Shown here one piece after another: positions 1 to 15,722 of a DNA stretch of 58,116 nt. The stretch is from Brevundimonas sp. (GTDB lineage Bacteria > Pseudomonadota > Alphaproteobacteria > Caulobacterales > Caulobacteraceae): the NCBI RefSeq assembly GCF_019636155.1, contig NZ_JAHBYB010000013.1, positions 1 through 58,116 of the forward strand, in the 5' to 3' direction. A program made the translations under genes and the position numbers. The notes below the pieces were generated by a model. It had not been told where the DNA came from. It saw nothing but the letters and a program-made list of their open reading frames with translations, and searched no databases. How positions within the stretch are numbered: position 1 is the stretch's first letter; every line of letters begins with the position of its first letter.

Positions 1-372
1 TTCGGCGGCCAGCTTTTCGGTCATGGTGTTTTCACCACGGTTGCGGGCGGCGTTGACCAGCCAGCGGATGGCCAGGGCGCGGCGACGGTCGGGACGAACC
101 TCGACCGGCACCTGATAGGTGGCGCCGCCGACCCGGCGCGAACGCACTTCGACCGACGGGGCGACGTTCTCCAGGGCGGTATGGAAGGTGGCGACCGGCT
201 CCTGGTCCTTCTTCTTCTCGGCCAGGATGTCGAAGGCGCCGTAGACGATGTTCTCGGCGACGGCCTTTTTGCCTTCGTACATGACGTAGTTCATGAATTT
301 GGTGACGATCAGGTCACCGAATTTGGGATCCGGCAGGACTTCACGCTTCTGGGCGCGGTGACGACGGGACAT
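1..372 (-). CDS. rpsG: 30S ribosomal protein S7 (partial, C-terminus outside window)
   Basis: The first 124 codons of S7 are present, from an ATG at 372; the gene runs off the left edge, so about 30 residues of a usual 157 are missing. The N-terminus [20 protein letters not shown] and the internal [11 protein letters not shown] and [16 protein letters not shown] stretches are typical of S7. S7 nucleates assembly of the 30S head on 16S rRNA and contacts the E-site tRNA. It lies 39 bp after rpsL, the standard str-operon order (rpsL-rpsG, then fusA and tuf beyond the edge), and should be co-transcribed with it. Confidence 0.97.
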   Translation of the reverse strand, partial: MSRRHRAQKREVLPDPKFGDLIVTKFMNYVMYEGKKAVAENIVYGAFDILAEKKKDQEPVATFHTALENVAPSVEVRSRRVGGATYQVPVEVRPDRRRALAIRWLVNAARNRGENTMTEKLAAE

Positions 373-411
373 GGATGTATCCTCTTGAATCTATAGGGCG
401 CGCAGGGCGGA

Positions 412-786
412 TTACTTCGGACGCTTGGCGCCGTAGTGCGAACGGCGCTGCTTGCGGTCCTTGACGCCTTGCGTGTCCAGCACGCCGCGCAGGATGTGGT
501 AGCGGACGCCGGGCAAGTCCTTGACGCGGCCGCCGCGGATCAGGACCACCGAGTGCTCCTGCAGGTTGTGGCCTTCGCCGGGGATGTAGCACACGGCTTC
601 GTAGCCGTTCTTGGCCAGGCGGACCTTGGCGACCTTACGCAGGGCCGAGTTCGGCTTCTTCGGGGTCGTGGTGTAGACGCGGGTGCAGACGCCGCGGCGC
701 TGGGGCGAACCCTCCAGGGCCGGCACCTTGTTACGGGTGGGCTTGGGCTTGCGGGGCTTGCGCATCAGCTGGTTGATCGTGGGCAT
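412..786 (-). CDS. rpsL: 30S ribosomal protein S12
   Basis: This encodes a 124-residue S12, the usual length, beginning [13 protein letters not shown]. An upstream in-frame extension exists to 912 but is not S12-like, so the ATG at 786 is chosen. The decoding-site residues are intact: [12 protein letters not shown] contains the Lys43 equivalent and [13 protein letters not shown] the Lys88 equivalent, so known streptomycin-resistance substitutions are not seen. It is the first gene of the str operon and is preceded by a long leader with a promoter and an intrinsic terminator. Confidence 0.98.
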   Translation of the reverse strand: MPTINQLMRKPRKPKPTRNKVPALEGSPQRRGVCTRVYTTTPKKPNSALRKVAKVRLAKNGYEAVCYIPGEGHNLQEHSVVLIRGGRVKDLPGVRYHILRGVLDTQGVKDRKQRRSHYGAKRPK

Positions 787-910
787 TCGATACCGTCTCG
801 ACTTCTGTATGGAGGCGTGTGCCTTTCGGCCGGAGCGCCTCATGGACCTTCTTCTGAACGGGAAAGGGTTTCCCCGCCCGGGCGGCTTTGCGAGACCGTG
901 TCGCCGGCTC

Positions 911-949
911 AAACAGAAAAGCCGGAACGCGCGCTTCGGGCGTTCCGGC
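911..949 (-). terminator. Intrinsic terminator in the rpsL leader (possible attenuator)
   Basis: On the minus strand GCCGGAACGC (949-940) and GCGTTCCGGC (930-921) form a perfect 10-bp stem, followed directly by TTTTCTGTTT. It lies between the rpsL promoter and the rpsL start, not after a gene, so it would stop rpsL transcripts unless bypassed. Confidence 0.7.
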
Positions 950-1019
950 GGGCTCAGCCCGTCCGTTCGATTGTGACGATCGCGAGGGACGGCGAACCGC
1001 CCGCCTCGAAAGTGCGCGC

Positions 1020-1048
1020 CCTTTACGCGGCGCCGGGCCCAAGGTCAA
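1020..1048 (-). promoter_or_regulatory. Putative sigma70-type promoter for rpsL-rpsG
   Basis: Read on the minus strand: TTGACC (-35), a 17-bp spacer and TAAAGG (-10). Transcription would begin near 1012, roughly 225 nt upstream of the rpsL ATG. Confidence 0.5.
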
Positions 1049-1121
1049 GCGGAACGGTCAGAAAGGCCAGCCCCAATACGGCCACGGTCGCTGGCTCCAC
1101 TGGGCGAAAGCGGGAGGGCGT

Positions 1122-1907
1122 GTGAGGCGGATCGACTGGACCTGGCCCAGAGGCGCGGAGCGCGGGCGGCTGCCGGCCCTGGTCGCGGCGTCGGTGGCCC
1201 TGCACGCCGTGGTGCTGGGCTATATGGCCCTGCGCACTTTCGACGCGCCCAGCCTGCCCGCCTTCGAGCCGGTCCGGCAGGCCATCCCCCTCGATCTCAC
1301 GCCACGCCCCCTGTTGCAGGGCGAACGACGGCGACAGCCGGCGGCTGCGGTCGAGGCGCCGACCCCCGCCCTGTCGCGCACGGCGCCAGCATCGGAGGCC
1401 GCGCCCGTCGCCCCCCGCAGCCGACGCGAGGAGGACGAGACGCCCCAGGCCCCGGCCGGCCGCATGGCCGCCCCGGCCCCCGCGGGCGCCCCGGCCCCGC
1501 CCGACGGCGCCTGGCAGGTTCGGCGCGAGAGCCTGGGCGACGGGGTGGCGCGCACCCTGCGCCAGGGCCTGCCCGGCTGCGGCATGATGTTCGACCGGCT
1601 CAGCGCCGCCGAACAGGCCCTGTGCGATCAGAGGTTCAACGCCGCCGCCGGCCGCGCCGCACCCCTGGCGGGAACCGGCAACCCCGAACGCGACGCCCGG
1701 TTCGCGGCCGAGGGCGAGCGCGAGCTACGCCGCTATGAAGCCCGGCGCCGGCCCCTGTCGGGCGGGACAGGAGTGGTCGGGCCGGGTGACTGTCCGGGAT
1801 CGAATTTCGGGGTCGGCTGCGCCGGCGCCCACCTGCCCGACGTCCAGGGCGTCGACATGCGCCAGGGCGCGACCACCACCCACAACTCCAGCCAGCGCCA
1901 GCGATAG
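1122..1907 (+). CDS. Hypothetical membrane-anchored Pro/Ala-rich protein (TonB-like architecture)
   Basis: I do not recognise a named family. From the GTG at 1122 the product is 261 residues. Residues about 20-38 (LVAASVALHAVVLGYMAL) form one transmembrane anchor with a short basic cytoplasmic start. A Pro/Ala-rich linker (about 50-135) follows, then a C-terminal periplasmic part with cysteines in GLPGCGMMF, QALCDQRF, GDCPGSNFGVGCAGAHLP. This layout recalls TonB/TolA-like proteins, but no TonB C-terminal domain is evident. The reading frame is open to 888; the GTG is preferred because it immediately precedes the anchor. It is transcribed against its neighbours and separates rpoC from rpsL. 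Confidence 0.6.
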   Translation: MRRIDWTWPRGAERGRLPALVAASVALHAVVLGYMALRTFDAPSLPAFEPVRQAIPLDLTPRPLLQGERRRQPAAAVEAPTPALSRTAPASEAAPVAPRSRREEDETPQAPAGRMAAPAPAGAPAPPDGAWQVRRESLGDGVARTLRQGLPGCGMMFDRLSAAEQALCDQRFNAAAGRAAPLAGTGNPERDARFAAEGERELRRYEARRRPLSGGTGVVGPGDCPGSNFGVGCAGAHLPDVQGVDMRQGATTTHNSSQRQR

Positions 1908-1913
1908 GGCGCG

Positions 1914-1944
1914 AAAAAGGGCGGCCCGTCGCCAGACCGCCCTT
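1914..1944 (-). terminator. rpoBC terminator
   Basis: On the minus strand AGGGCGG and CCGCCCT pair around a 12-nt loop and are followed by TTTT. It lies 24 bp after the rpoC stop. A T-poor run on the other side makes it weaker for the convergent gene ending at 1907. Confidence 0.75.
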
Positions 1945-1967
1945 CCCGTCTCGGATCGTCAGGCCGA

Positions 1968-6164
<4,197 letters not shown>

Positions 6165-6193
6165 CTTGGTTTCCTTGCTGCGGGTTGGCCCGC

Positions 6194-6295
6194 GATAAAT
6201 AGTGTCGGATGAACAGTGATCAGTGGTCGGTGATTAGTGACTAGTGGCTGGGACGAGGCGGCTTTCGCCACTAATCACTAGCCACTAATCACTTT
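6194..6295 (-). repeat. Imperfect inverted repeat of AGTGATTAGTG-type units between rpoB and rpoC
   Basis: Two arms built from the units AGTGATCAGTGG, GTGATTAGTG and CTAGTGG face each other (about 6215-6250 and 6270-6295) around the small GGCTTTCGCC hairpin. On the minus strand about 25 positions pair with a few mismatches and G.U pairs. The T run at the upstream end (6294-6298) lies on the plus strand, so this is not an intrinsic terminator for rpoB. It may slow transcription or mark a processing site in rpoBC mRNA. Confidence 0.6.
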
Positions 6296-6305
6296 TTCCA
6301 CTGCC

Positions 6306-10430
<4,125 letters not shown>

Positions 10431-10799
10431 TCTGTTTTCCCAATCAGCGGGCCGGGAGGCGGACCCGCAATCAATGCAGCGGCCACGGCGCGCCTATCCG
10501 GCGTCCGCGGCGTTTAAGGTTTCGGCGTCCACCCTCGGCCCGATCCGGGCCAGGACGCCTGAAATGCAGGGCTCCCTTGGGGAGGAGCGCGTCTTCGCAC
10601 CGGTCGGAGGGCGACGGACCGGGCCTCGACGCTTTCGCGCGCGACTCGTACGGAGTGATGCGGAACGCGCTGATATACTCGCTTTTCGGACGAAATAAAG
10701 GCCGGGGTCGCGGTTTCTTTTCCGCCGCGTCAGGAAAGGAAACTGGCCCCCGCCGGGATGGGCGGCGATCCTCGGTCGCGAACCCTCGGAGAAGCCCTC
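10431..10799. promoter_or_regulatory. Divergent regulatory region of rpoB and the PAN-domain gene
   Basis: A 369-bp gap without a credible gene. It must hold the promoter of rpoB (minus) and of the gene at 10800 (plus). The only AT-rich patch is around 10670-10700 and contains TATACT on the plus strand (10675-10680). I could not assign a clear -35 box to either strand. Confidence 0.35.
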
Positions 10800-11450
10800 A
10801 TGCGTCTCGCCATCCTGGCCGTTCTCGCCCTGACCGCCGCCCTCGGCTGGGGCGCCGCCTCGTCCGCGCGACAGACCGGCGTCGCCCCGGTCGGCAGCCC
10901 CGCGCGCTGTCTCGCCGTGGCCTCGGTCATGGTCGAAGCCGAGTCGGAGTCAGTCCGCGCGGGCCGGATGATTTTGGCCTTGGGCGAAACCAATGGCGCA
11001 TCCCAGGCCGACATGGCCCGCACCCGCCAGTCGGTCGAGGAGGCCGAACGCGCCGTGGCCTCGTCCCGCGCGATCGCCGCCCGCTTTCCCCCGGACACGC
11101 GCGTCGATGCGACGACCAAGCGCCACCTGATGGATGCGGTCAGCATCGGCGCCCTGCGCACCGAACTGGCCGACTGCGCCGCCTCGCCCGCAGCCGCGCC
11201 GGCCCCGTCCCGCGTCGTCAACGGCTTCGTTCGCGAAGACGGACAGGACCGTCCGGGCAACGACCTTGGCATGGTCGAGGTGCGGACCGACGACTTCGAG
11301 GCCTGCCGCGCCCTGTGCGCCGCCAACGACCGTTGCCGCGCCTTCACCCTCTACACCCCGCCGCCGCGCGAAAAGAGTTTCTGCTGGCTGAAACACGCCG
11401 CCGGGCCGGCCAGGGCCGATCCCCACTCCGTCGGCGGCGTGCGGCGGTAG
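10800..11450 (+). CDS. Secreted protein with C-terminal PAN/Apple-like domain
   Basis: The product has 216 residues from the ATG at 10800, preceded by a GGAG ribosome site. Residues 1-23 are a Sec signal peptide (MRLAILAVLALTAALGWGAA). The middle part is helical and rich in Glu/Arg. The C-terminal third shows the PAN_4-type pattern: NDLGMVEVRTDDFEACRALC, ANDRCRAFTLY, and a final FCWLKHAAG, with the paired cysteines expected for this disulphide-bonded fold. PAN domains bind proteins or carbohydrates; the ligand here is unknown. It stands alone on the plus strand opposite rpoB. Confidence 0.75.
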   Translation: MRLAILAVLALTAALGWGAASSARQTGVAPVGSPARCLAVASVMVEAESESVRAGRMILALGETNGASQADMARTRQSVEEAERAVASSRAIAARFPPDTRVDATTKRHLMDAVSIGALRTELADCAASPAAAPAPSRVVNGFVREDGQDRPGNDLGMVEVRTDDFEACRALCAANDRCRAFTLYTPPPREKSFCWLKHAAGPARADPHSVGGVRR

Positions 11451-11598
11451 CGGCCTTAGCTACCCCTCTCATCCCTCTCCCATCGGGAGAGGGTCAGGAA
11501 CGCCAACTGCGCGCGCCAGGGAACCCAACCCCCTGATCCCGCGCGCCAATCCCGCCGCCAACATCATCTCACACGCCTGGGCTGAGAACGGCCCTATA

Positions 11599-11906
11599 CT
11601 CCCCAGGTCCCGTCGCATGGGGAGGCCGCGAGGCCAGCGACTTCGCGGCGGCGGGAGCGGAGGAAGCGGGGCTGTGCGTTGTGTCACTCACACGCATGGG
11701 CCTGCGGTCGTCGGATCGGACAGTCATTGGCGACGGGTCCGGCGACCGAGGGAGGGCCGAGGGGGTTACTCTGGCCGTTCCGGGACCGGGTCGTTGGCCC
11801 GGCCCGCCCGCCGCGGGCCACCGGGAGTAGCCGAAAAGATCGGCGCCCGCCCCGAGCTCGTGGAAACCCTCCGTGCGGAGCGTCAGACCTCTCGCCGAAC
11901 ACGGCA
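11599..11906 (+). ncRNA. Candidate structured RNA, copy A (no known family recognised)
   Basis: This is the 308-nt core. Predicted helices on the plus strand are: GGCC-GCGA-GGCC with a GNRA tetraloop (11624-11635); an 11-bp hairpin with one bulged U (11672-11699); a 10-bp stem CGGTCGTCGG/CCGGCGACCG (11705-11714 with 11739-11748); GGCC/GGCC (11755-11776); a 9-bp stem with one bulged A (11781-11806); GCCGA-AAAGA-TCGGC (11830-11844); and CTCC-GTGC-GGAG (11869-11880). Against copy B, pairs 11786/11802, 11787/11801 and 11790/11798 covary. Single changes at 11677, 11697, 11757 and 11869 exchange Watson-Crick and G.U pairs. A TATACT box (11595-11600) precedes it on the same strand. Transcription is untested. 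Confidence 0.6.
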
Positions 11907-11995
11907 CTCATACATCCCCGCCGGGCGATGGCCCGACGCTCCGCCGCCTTCCCATCACTTCGCAGCATCCGCTGGCGCGGAGGCGCCGCCAATTC

Positions 11996-12084
11996 CGCCC
12001 TCAAGCCGCGAGCCGCCGCGCGGCGAGCATAGGGCAGGCCATTGCCCTCAAGCCGCGAGCGACCGCGTCGCGAGCATAGGGCAA
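11996..12084. repeat. Pair of about 43-bp palindromic units (REP-like)
   Basis: Two units (11996-12038 and 12041-12084) of the form GCCCTCAAGC-CGCGAGC-...-GCGAGCATAGGGC follow each other. Related paired units lie at 19342-19431 in the opposite orientation. Arms pair GCCCT/AGGGC with an inner GC-rich palindrome. They lie inside the composite element and account for its extra length over copy B. Confidence 0.75.
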
Positions 12085-12092
12085 CCAACAAG

Positions 12093-12243
12093 CCTTCTCC
12101 CCTTGTGGGAGAAGGTGGCCCGCGCAGCGGGTCGGATGAGGGGGAGGCCTGATCCAGGCTGATCATCAGACGCCCATCGCGCGGACCCAGCCCCCCTCAT
12201 CCGTCAGGCTTCGCCTGCCACCTTCTCCCACAAGGGGAGAAGG
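12093..12243. repeat. 150-bp palindromic module
   Basis: The module begins CCTTCTCCCC-TTGTGGGAGAAGG and ends with its inverse, CCTTCTCCCAC-AAGGGGAGAAGG. Two GATGAGGGG/CCCCTCATC arms flank a variable centre. Equivalent copies lie at 41489-41640 and, in coding sequence, at 46499-46648; a half copy lies at 12393-12450. Confidence 0.85.
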
Positions 12244-12540
12244 ACGATGGGGCGCTAAGGGGCTCTTCGGGACACGACGAACAGACCCCCTCCGTCTCGG
12301 CCGCTGCGCATCCGATCCACCTCCCCATCGCTGCGCGACAGGGAGGAGACGGACGGGGCCAGCATCCGACGCCGTCTCACACGCCGGAGAGACCCCTCAT
12401 CCGTCAGGCTTCGCCTGCCACCTTCTCCCGCAAGGGGAGAAGGACGATGGGGCGATGGAGGGGCGCTTGGACCACGCGACGAACAGACCCCTCCTTGAAC
12501 CCCGTTTCTGAGGGCGCAACAGGATGCTAAGCGTAGCCAC

Positions 12541-13062
12541 ATGACCCAGTTGATCGCCCCCGCCATCGCCGCCATCGCCGCCCTTTCGCTCGCCGCCTGC
12601 GCCACCGCCCCGGCGGCCCCGCCCGCGCCGACCGTTCCCGCCGGCCCTGCCAGCCAGGAGGGCTGGGACGCCGGTCAGGCGGCCTATCTGGCCTGGAACG
12701 GACAGCGTCGCGGCTGGACCACCACCGCCTCCGGCCTGCAGTATCGGCGGGTGGGCAGGGCGCATCCCGACGGCGCCCAGCCGGTCGCCGCCGATACGGT
12801 CAAGGTCCACTATCGCGGCGTGCGCATCGACGGGGTCGAGTTCGACAGTTCCTACAAACGGAACGAGCCGGCCGAATTCCCCCTGAACCGCGTCATCCGT
12901 GGCTGGACCGAGGGGGTGGCCCTGATGCGGGTGGGCGAGACCTATGAGTTCGTCATCCCCGCCGACATGGCCTATGGCGCGCGCCGCGTCGGCGCGGACA
13001 TCCCGGCCAATTCTGTGCTGATCTTCACCGTCGAATTGCTGGACGTCGCGCGCGCCGGCTGA
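12541..13062 (+). CDS. FKBP-type peptidyl-prolyl cis-trans isomerase, lipoprotein
   Basis: This encodes 173 residues. The start MTQLIAPAIAAIAALSLAAC is a lipoprotein signal with lipobox LAAC, so the mature protein is probably acylated at Cys20 and faces the periplasm. The C-terminal half is a single FKBP domain: VKVHYRGVRIDGVEFDSSY, then EFPLNRVIRGWTEGVALM, YEFVIPADMAYGARRVG and the final VLIFTVELLDV. The family catalyses prolyl isomerisation during folding of exported proteins. It sits 127 bp ahead of the M61 peptidase gene, possibly in one transcript. Confidence 0.9.
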   Translation: MTQLIAPAIAAIAALSLAACATAPAAPPAPTVPAGPASQEGWDAGQAAYLAWNGQRRGWTTTASGLQYRRVGRAHPDGAQPVAADTVKVHYRGVRIDGVEFDSSYKRNEPAEFPLNRVIRGWTEGVALMRVGETYEFVIPADMAYGARRVGADIPANSVLIFTVELLDVARAG

Positions 13063-13189
13063 TCGGCCGGGCGGGCGAACATGAACCCGATTTAAGATTG
13101 CGGCGGCCGTGCGGCGCTTGACCCCCCGGACGGCGCGGGGTCACCTGCGCGCCGCCGCGCGTCCTGCGGCCATGATCCGGGTTCCGAAG

Positions 13190-15133
13190 ATGAAGCGTCA
13201 CCTGCTGGCCGTCTGCGCCGCCGCCCTGCTGATCGTCGCCGATGGGACGGCGCTGGCCCAGACCGCGGCCCCCGCCCTGCCCCGGCCCCTGCCGCCGATC
13301 CCGGAGACGCAGGACATCGCCTATCCCGGCGTCATCGACGTGGCGGTCGACGCCACCGATGTGCAGCGCCGCGTCATCTCGGTGCGCCAGACCATCCCGG
13401 TGGCGGCCGCCGGTCCCATGACCCTGCTGTATCCGGCCTGGATTCCCGGCCATCACGGCCCGGTCGGGCCGATGCGCAACATCGCCGGCCTGGTGATCAC
13501 CGCCGACGGCCAGCGGCTGGACTGGCTGCGCGACACGGTCGACACCTTCGCCTTCCACATCGACGTCCCCGCCGGCGCCCGCTCCATTCAGGTCGAGTTC
13601 CAGTGGCTGACCCCGATCGACGACAGCACCCAGCGCACCGTCTTCACCGACGAAATCGTCAATGTGCAGTGGGAGAAGGCCCTGCTCTATCCGGCCGGCT
13701 ACAGCCACCGCCGGATGATGTTCCGCCCGACGCTGAAACTGCCCGAGGGTTGGGGCTATGGCGTGGCCATGCCGACCACCGCGACCGAGGACGGCTGGAT
13801 CCGCTTCGACCCCATCACCCTGGAGCATCTGGGCGACAGCCCGGTCTTCGCCGGCATGCACTATCGGATGGTCGATCTGGACCCGGGCGGCCGCTCGCCG
13901 GTGCGGCTGCACATCGTCGCCGACAAGCCCGAGAGCCTGAACGCCTCCGACGAGCAGATTCAGCTGCTGCGCAACCTGGTGACCCAGGCCGACCGGCTGT
14001 ATCACGCCCGCCATTTCGACCATTACGACATGCTGCTGGCCCTGACCGACCGGCTGGGCGGCATCGGGCTTGAGCATCACCGCTCGTCCGAGAACAGCGC
14101 CGATCCGGCCTTCTTCACCAACTGGGGCGGCCTGCGCGGTGATCGCGAACTGCTGCCGCACGAATACAACCACTCTTGGAGCGGCAAATTCCGGCGCCCG
14201 GCGGACCAGTTGGTCAACAATTTCAACACCCCGCTGCAGAACAGCCTGCTGTGGGTCTATGAGGGCAACGACCAGTACTACGGCCTGGTCCTGGCCGCGC
14301 GCTCGGGCCTGCTGAGCAAGGAGGACGCCCTGGCGTCCCTTGCCTCGGCCGCCGCCGCCTATGACAACAATCCCGGCAATGCGTGGCGCGCCCTGCAGGA
14401 CACCACCAACGACCCGATCTACACCCAGCGCCGGCCCCAGGCCTGGCCCAGCTATCAGCGCAGCGAGGACTATTACCGCCAGGGCCAGATGATCTGGCTG
14501 GAGGCCGACACCCTGATCCGCGAACAGACCAACGGCCGCAAGTCGCTGGACGATTTCGCCCGCGCCTTCTTCGGCATGGACGACGGGGTGTGGGATCCCA
14601 AGCCGTTCGAGTTCGCCGAGATCGTCTCGGCCCTGAACGGCGTCATGCCCTACGACTGGGCCGCCTTCCTGCGCGAACGGCTGGACGGCGTCGGCCCGAC
14701 GGCGATCGAGCCCCTGTCCTGGATCGCCCGCAGCGGCTACCGGCTGGTCTATGACGACAAGCTGCCCGAGTTCCAGAAAACGCTGAACAGCGAATACGGC
14801 CGCAACGACTTCACCTATTCCCTGGGCTTCATGGCCAGCAACGCCAACCGGATCACCGGCGTCCAGTGGGGCGGCCTGGCCTGGCAGGCCGGTCTGACCA
14901 AGGGCTGGGACATCATCGCCATCGGCGACCGGGCGCCCACGCCCGAGGGCCTGCGCGAGGCGGTCACGGCGGCCAAGGACAGCACTGATCCCATCGTCCT
15001 GACGCTGAAGCGCGGCGACCGGGTCCGCACCGTCAGCTTCGACTACCACGGCGGCCTGCGCTATCCGCGGCTGGAGCGGGTTCCCGGCACGCCCGACCGC
15101 CTGGGCGACATCCTGGCGCCGCGGGCGCGGTGA
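13190..15133 (+). CDS. M61 family (glycyl aminopeptidase-type) metallopeptidase with PDZ domain
   Basis: The product has 647 residues from the ATG at 13190; GTG (13109) and ATG (13172) further upstream are in frame, but the signal peptide MKRHLLAVCAAALLIVADGT starts at 13190. The N-terminal beta domain is followed by the gluzincin motif in LLPHEYNHSWSGKFR (HExxH) and a downstream Glu in WVYEGNDQYY. A C-terminal PDZ-like segment (VQWGGLAWQAGLTKGWDIIAI) completes the M61 layout. It is predicted to act in the periplasm on peptides with N-terminal Gly/Ala. It ends close to a CCCTCTCCC-GCT-GGGAGAGGG repeat hairpin. Confidence 0.93.
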   Translation: MKRHLLAVCAAALLIVADGTALAQTAAPALPRPLPPIPETQDIAYPGVIDVAVDATDVQRRVISVRQTIPVAAAGPMTLLYPAWIPGHHGPVGPMRNIAGLVITADGQRLDWLRDTVDTFAFHIDVPAGARSIQVEFQWLTPIDDSTQRTVFTDEIVNVQWEKALLYPAGYSHRRMMFRPTLKLPEGWGYGVAMPTTATEDGWIRFDPITLEHLGDSPVFAGMHYRMVDLDPGGRSPVRLHIVADKPESLNASDEQIQLLRNLVTQADRLYHARHFDHYDMLLALTDRLGGIGLEHHRSSENSADPAFFTNWGGLRGDRELLPHEYNHSWSGKFRRPADQLVNNFNTPLQNSLLWVYEGNDQYYGLVLAARSGLLSKEDALASLASAAAAYDNNPGNAWRALQDTTNDPIYTQRRPQAWPSYQRSEDYYRQGQMIWLEADTLIREQTNGRKSLDDFARAFFGMDDGVWDPKPFEFAEIVSALNGVMPYDWAAFLRERLDGVGPTAIEPLSWIARSGYRLVYDDKLPEFQKTLNSEYGRNDFTYSLGFMASNANRITGVQWGGLAWQAGLTKGWDIIAIGDRAPTPEGLREAVTAAKDSTDPIVLTLKRGDRVRTVSFDYHGGLRYPRLERVPGTPDRLGDILAPRAR

Positions 15134-15149
15134 GGAGCATGCCTAAAGT

Positions 15150-15170
15150 CCCTCTCCCGCTGGGAGAGGG
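15150..15170. repeat. CCCTCTCCC/GGGAGAGGG palindrome
   Basis: Perfect 9-bp arms around GCT. The same hairpin with other loops occurs at 11473-11493, 42144-42164 and 42282-42300. It has no T tract and is better seen as a dispersed repeat than a terminator. Confidence 0.7.
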
Positions 15171-15208
15171 GCGGGTGCGGCTGTAATGGCGAAACCGCCT
15201 GTTGCACG

Positions 15209-15240
15209 AAAAACGGGCCGGGGAGCGATCCCCGGCCCGT
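15209..15240 (-). terminator. rplJL terminator
   Basis: On the minus strand ACGGGCCGGGG pairs perfectly with CCCCGGCCCGT around ATCGCT and is followed by TTTT. It lies 34 bp beyond the rplL stop. Confidence 0.9.
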
Positions 15241-15273
15241 CGATCGTCAGCCGCGAGGCTGGCGCAGGACAGA

Positions 15274-15663
15274 TTACTTGATCTGGACCTTGGCGCCGGC
15301 TTCCTCGAGCTTCTTCTTCAGCTCTTCGGCGGCTTGCTTCGAGACGTTCTCGACGACGTTCTGCGGAGCGCCTTCGACCAGGTCCTTGGCTTCCTTCAGA
15401 CCCAGGTCGGTGCGGACGCCGCGGACTTCCTTGATGACGTTGATCTTCTTGTCGCCGCCGTCGACCAGGACGACGGTGAACTCGGTTTGCTCTTCGCCAG
15501 CCGGAGCGGCTTCAGCGCCGGCGCCGCCGCCGGCGGGCATGGCCATCGCGACCGGAGCAGCGGCGCTGACGCCCCACTTTTCTTCCAGCAGCTTGGACAG
15601 TTCGGCGGCTTCGAGGACGGTCAGCTTGGACAGGTCTTCGACGATCTTGGACAGGTCAGCCAT
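15274..15663 (-). CDS. rplL: 50S ribosomal protein L7/L12
   Basis: This 129-residue L7/L12 begins [20 protein letters not shown], the dimerisation domain that binds L10. An Ala/Gly/Pro-rich hinge follows ([18 protein letters not shown]), then the factor-binding C-terminal domain ([20 protein letters not shown] ... KVQIK). It forms the flexible stalk that recruits GTPase factors. It follows rplJ by 59 bp and is closed by a strong terminator. The long antisense frames over it are artefacts. Confidence 0.98.
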   Translation of the reverse strand: MADLSKIVEDLSKLTVLEAAELSKLLEEKWGVSAAAPVAMAMPAGGGAGAEAAPAGEEQTEFTVVLVDGGDKKINVIKEVRGVRTDLGLKEAKDLVEGAPQNVVENVSKQAAEELKKKLEEAGAKVQIK

Positions 15664-15722
15664 GGTTCGTTTTCCTTCGGAGGATTGGGTTCAGTAGAGG
15701 GTTATGCAGAGATGGAAGTCGC

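Larger units (their letters stand above)
787..1121 (-). promoter_or_regulatory. rpsL leader region
   Basis: This 335-bp gap has no convincing gene. On the minus strand it holds, in order of transcription, a sigma70-like promoter (TTGACC at 1043-1048, 17-bp spacer, TAAAGG at 1020-1025), an intrinsic terminator hairpin (911-949), and about 125 nt of untranslated leader before rpsL. The arrangement suggests transcription attenuation of the str operon, but this is inference from layout only. Confidence 0.55.
11473..12351 (+). repeat. Composite repeat element, copy A (structured-RNA core, palindromic units, GC-rich module)
   Basis: Together with 41378-42164 (opposite strand) this forms a long inverted pair. 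Shared parts in order are: a CCCTCTCCC/GGGAGAGGG hairpin; about 100 bp of leader; a 308-bp core; a variable tail; a 150-bp palindrome (12093-12243 here); and an about 80-bp module ending GACAGGGAGGAGACG. Copy A is about 90 bp longer because two GCCCT...AGGGC palindromic units (11996-12084) sit between tail and palindrome. The rest of the 1090-bp gap (12352-12540) holds a further half palindrome (12393-12450). No frame in it resembles a protein family. Confidence 0.85.

Noticed and set aside
11599-11906. Identity of the core as tmRNA, RNase P RNA, SRP RNA or 6S RNA
   Set aside because: No tag-peptide codons, no RNase P or SRP consensus loops, and no 6S-like central bubble could be placed. Two copies in one window also argue against these single-copy genes.
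11617-12166. Protein-coding frames through the composite element (for example 11617-12162 plus and 11684-12166 minus)
   Set aside because: Copy differences follow base pairing and not codon positions, frames differ between copies, and no known domain appears. Both strands stay open because of base composition.
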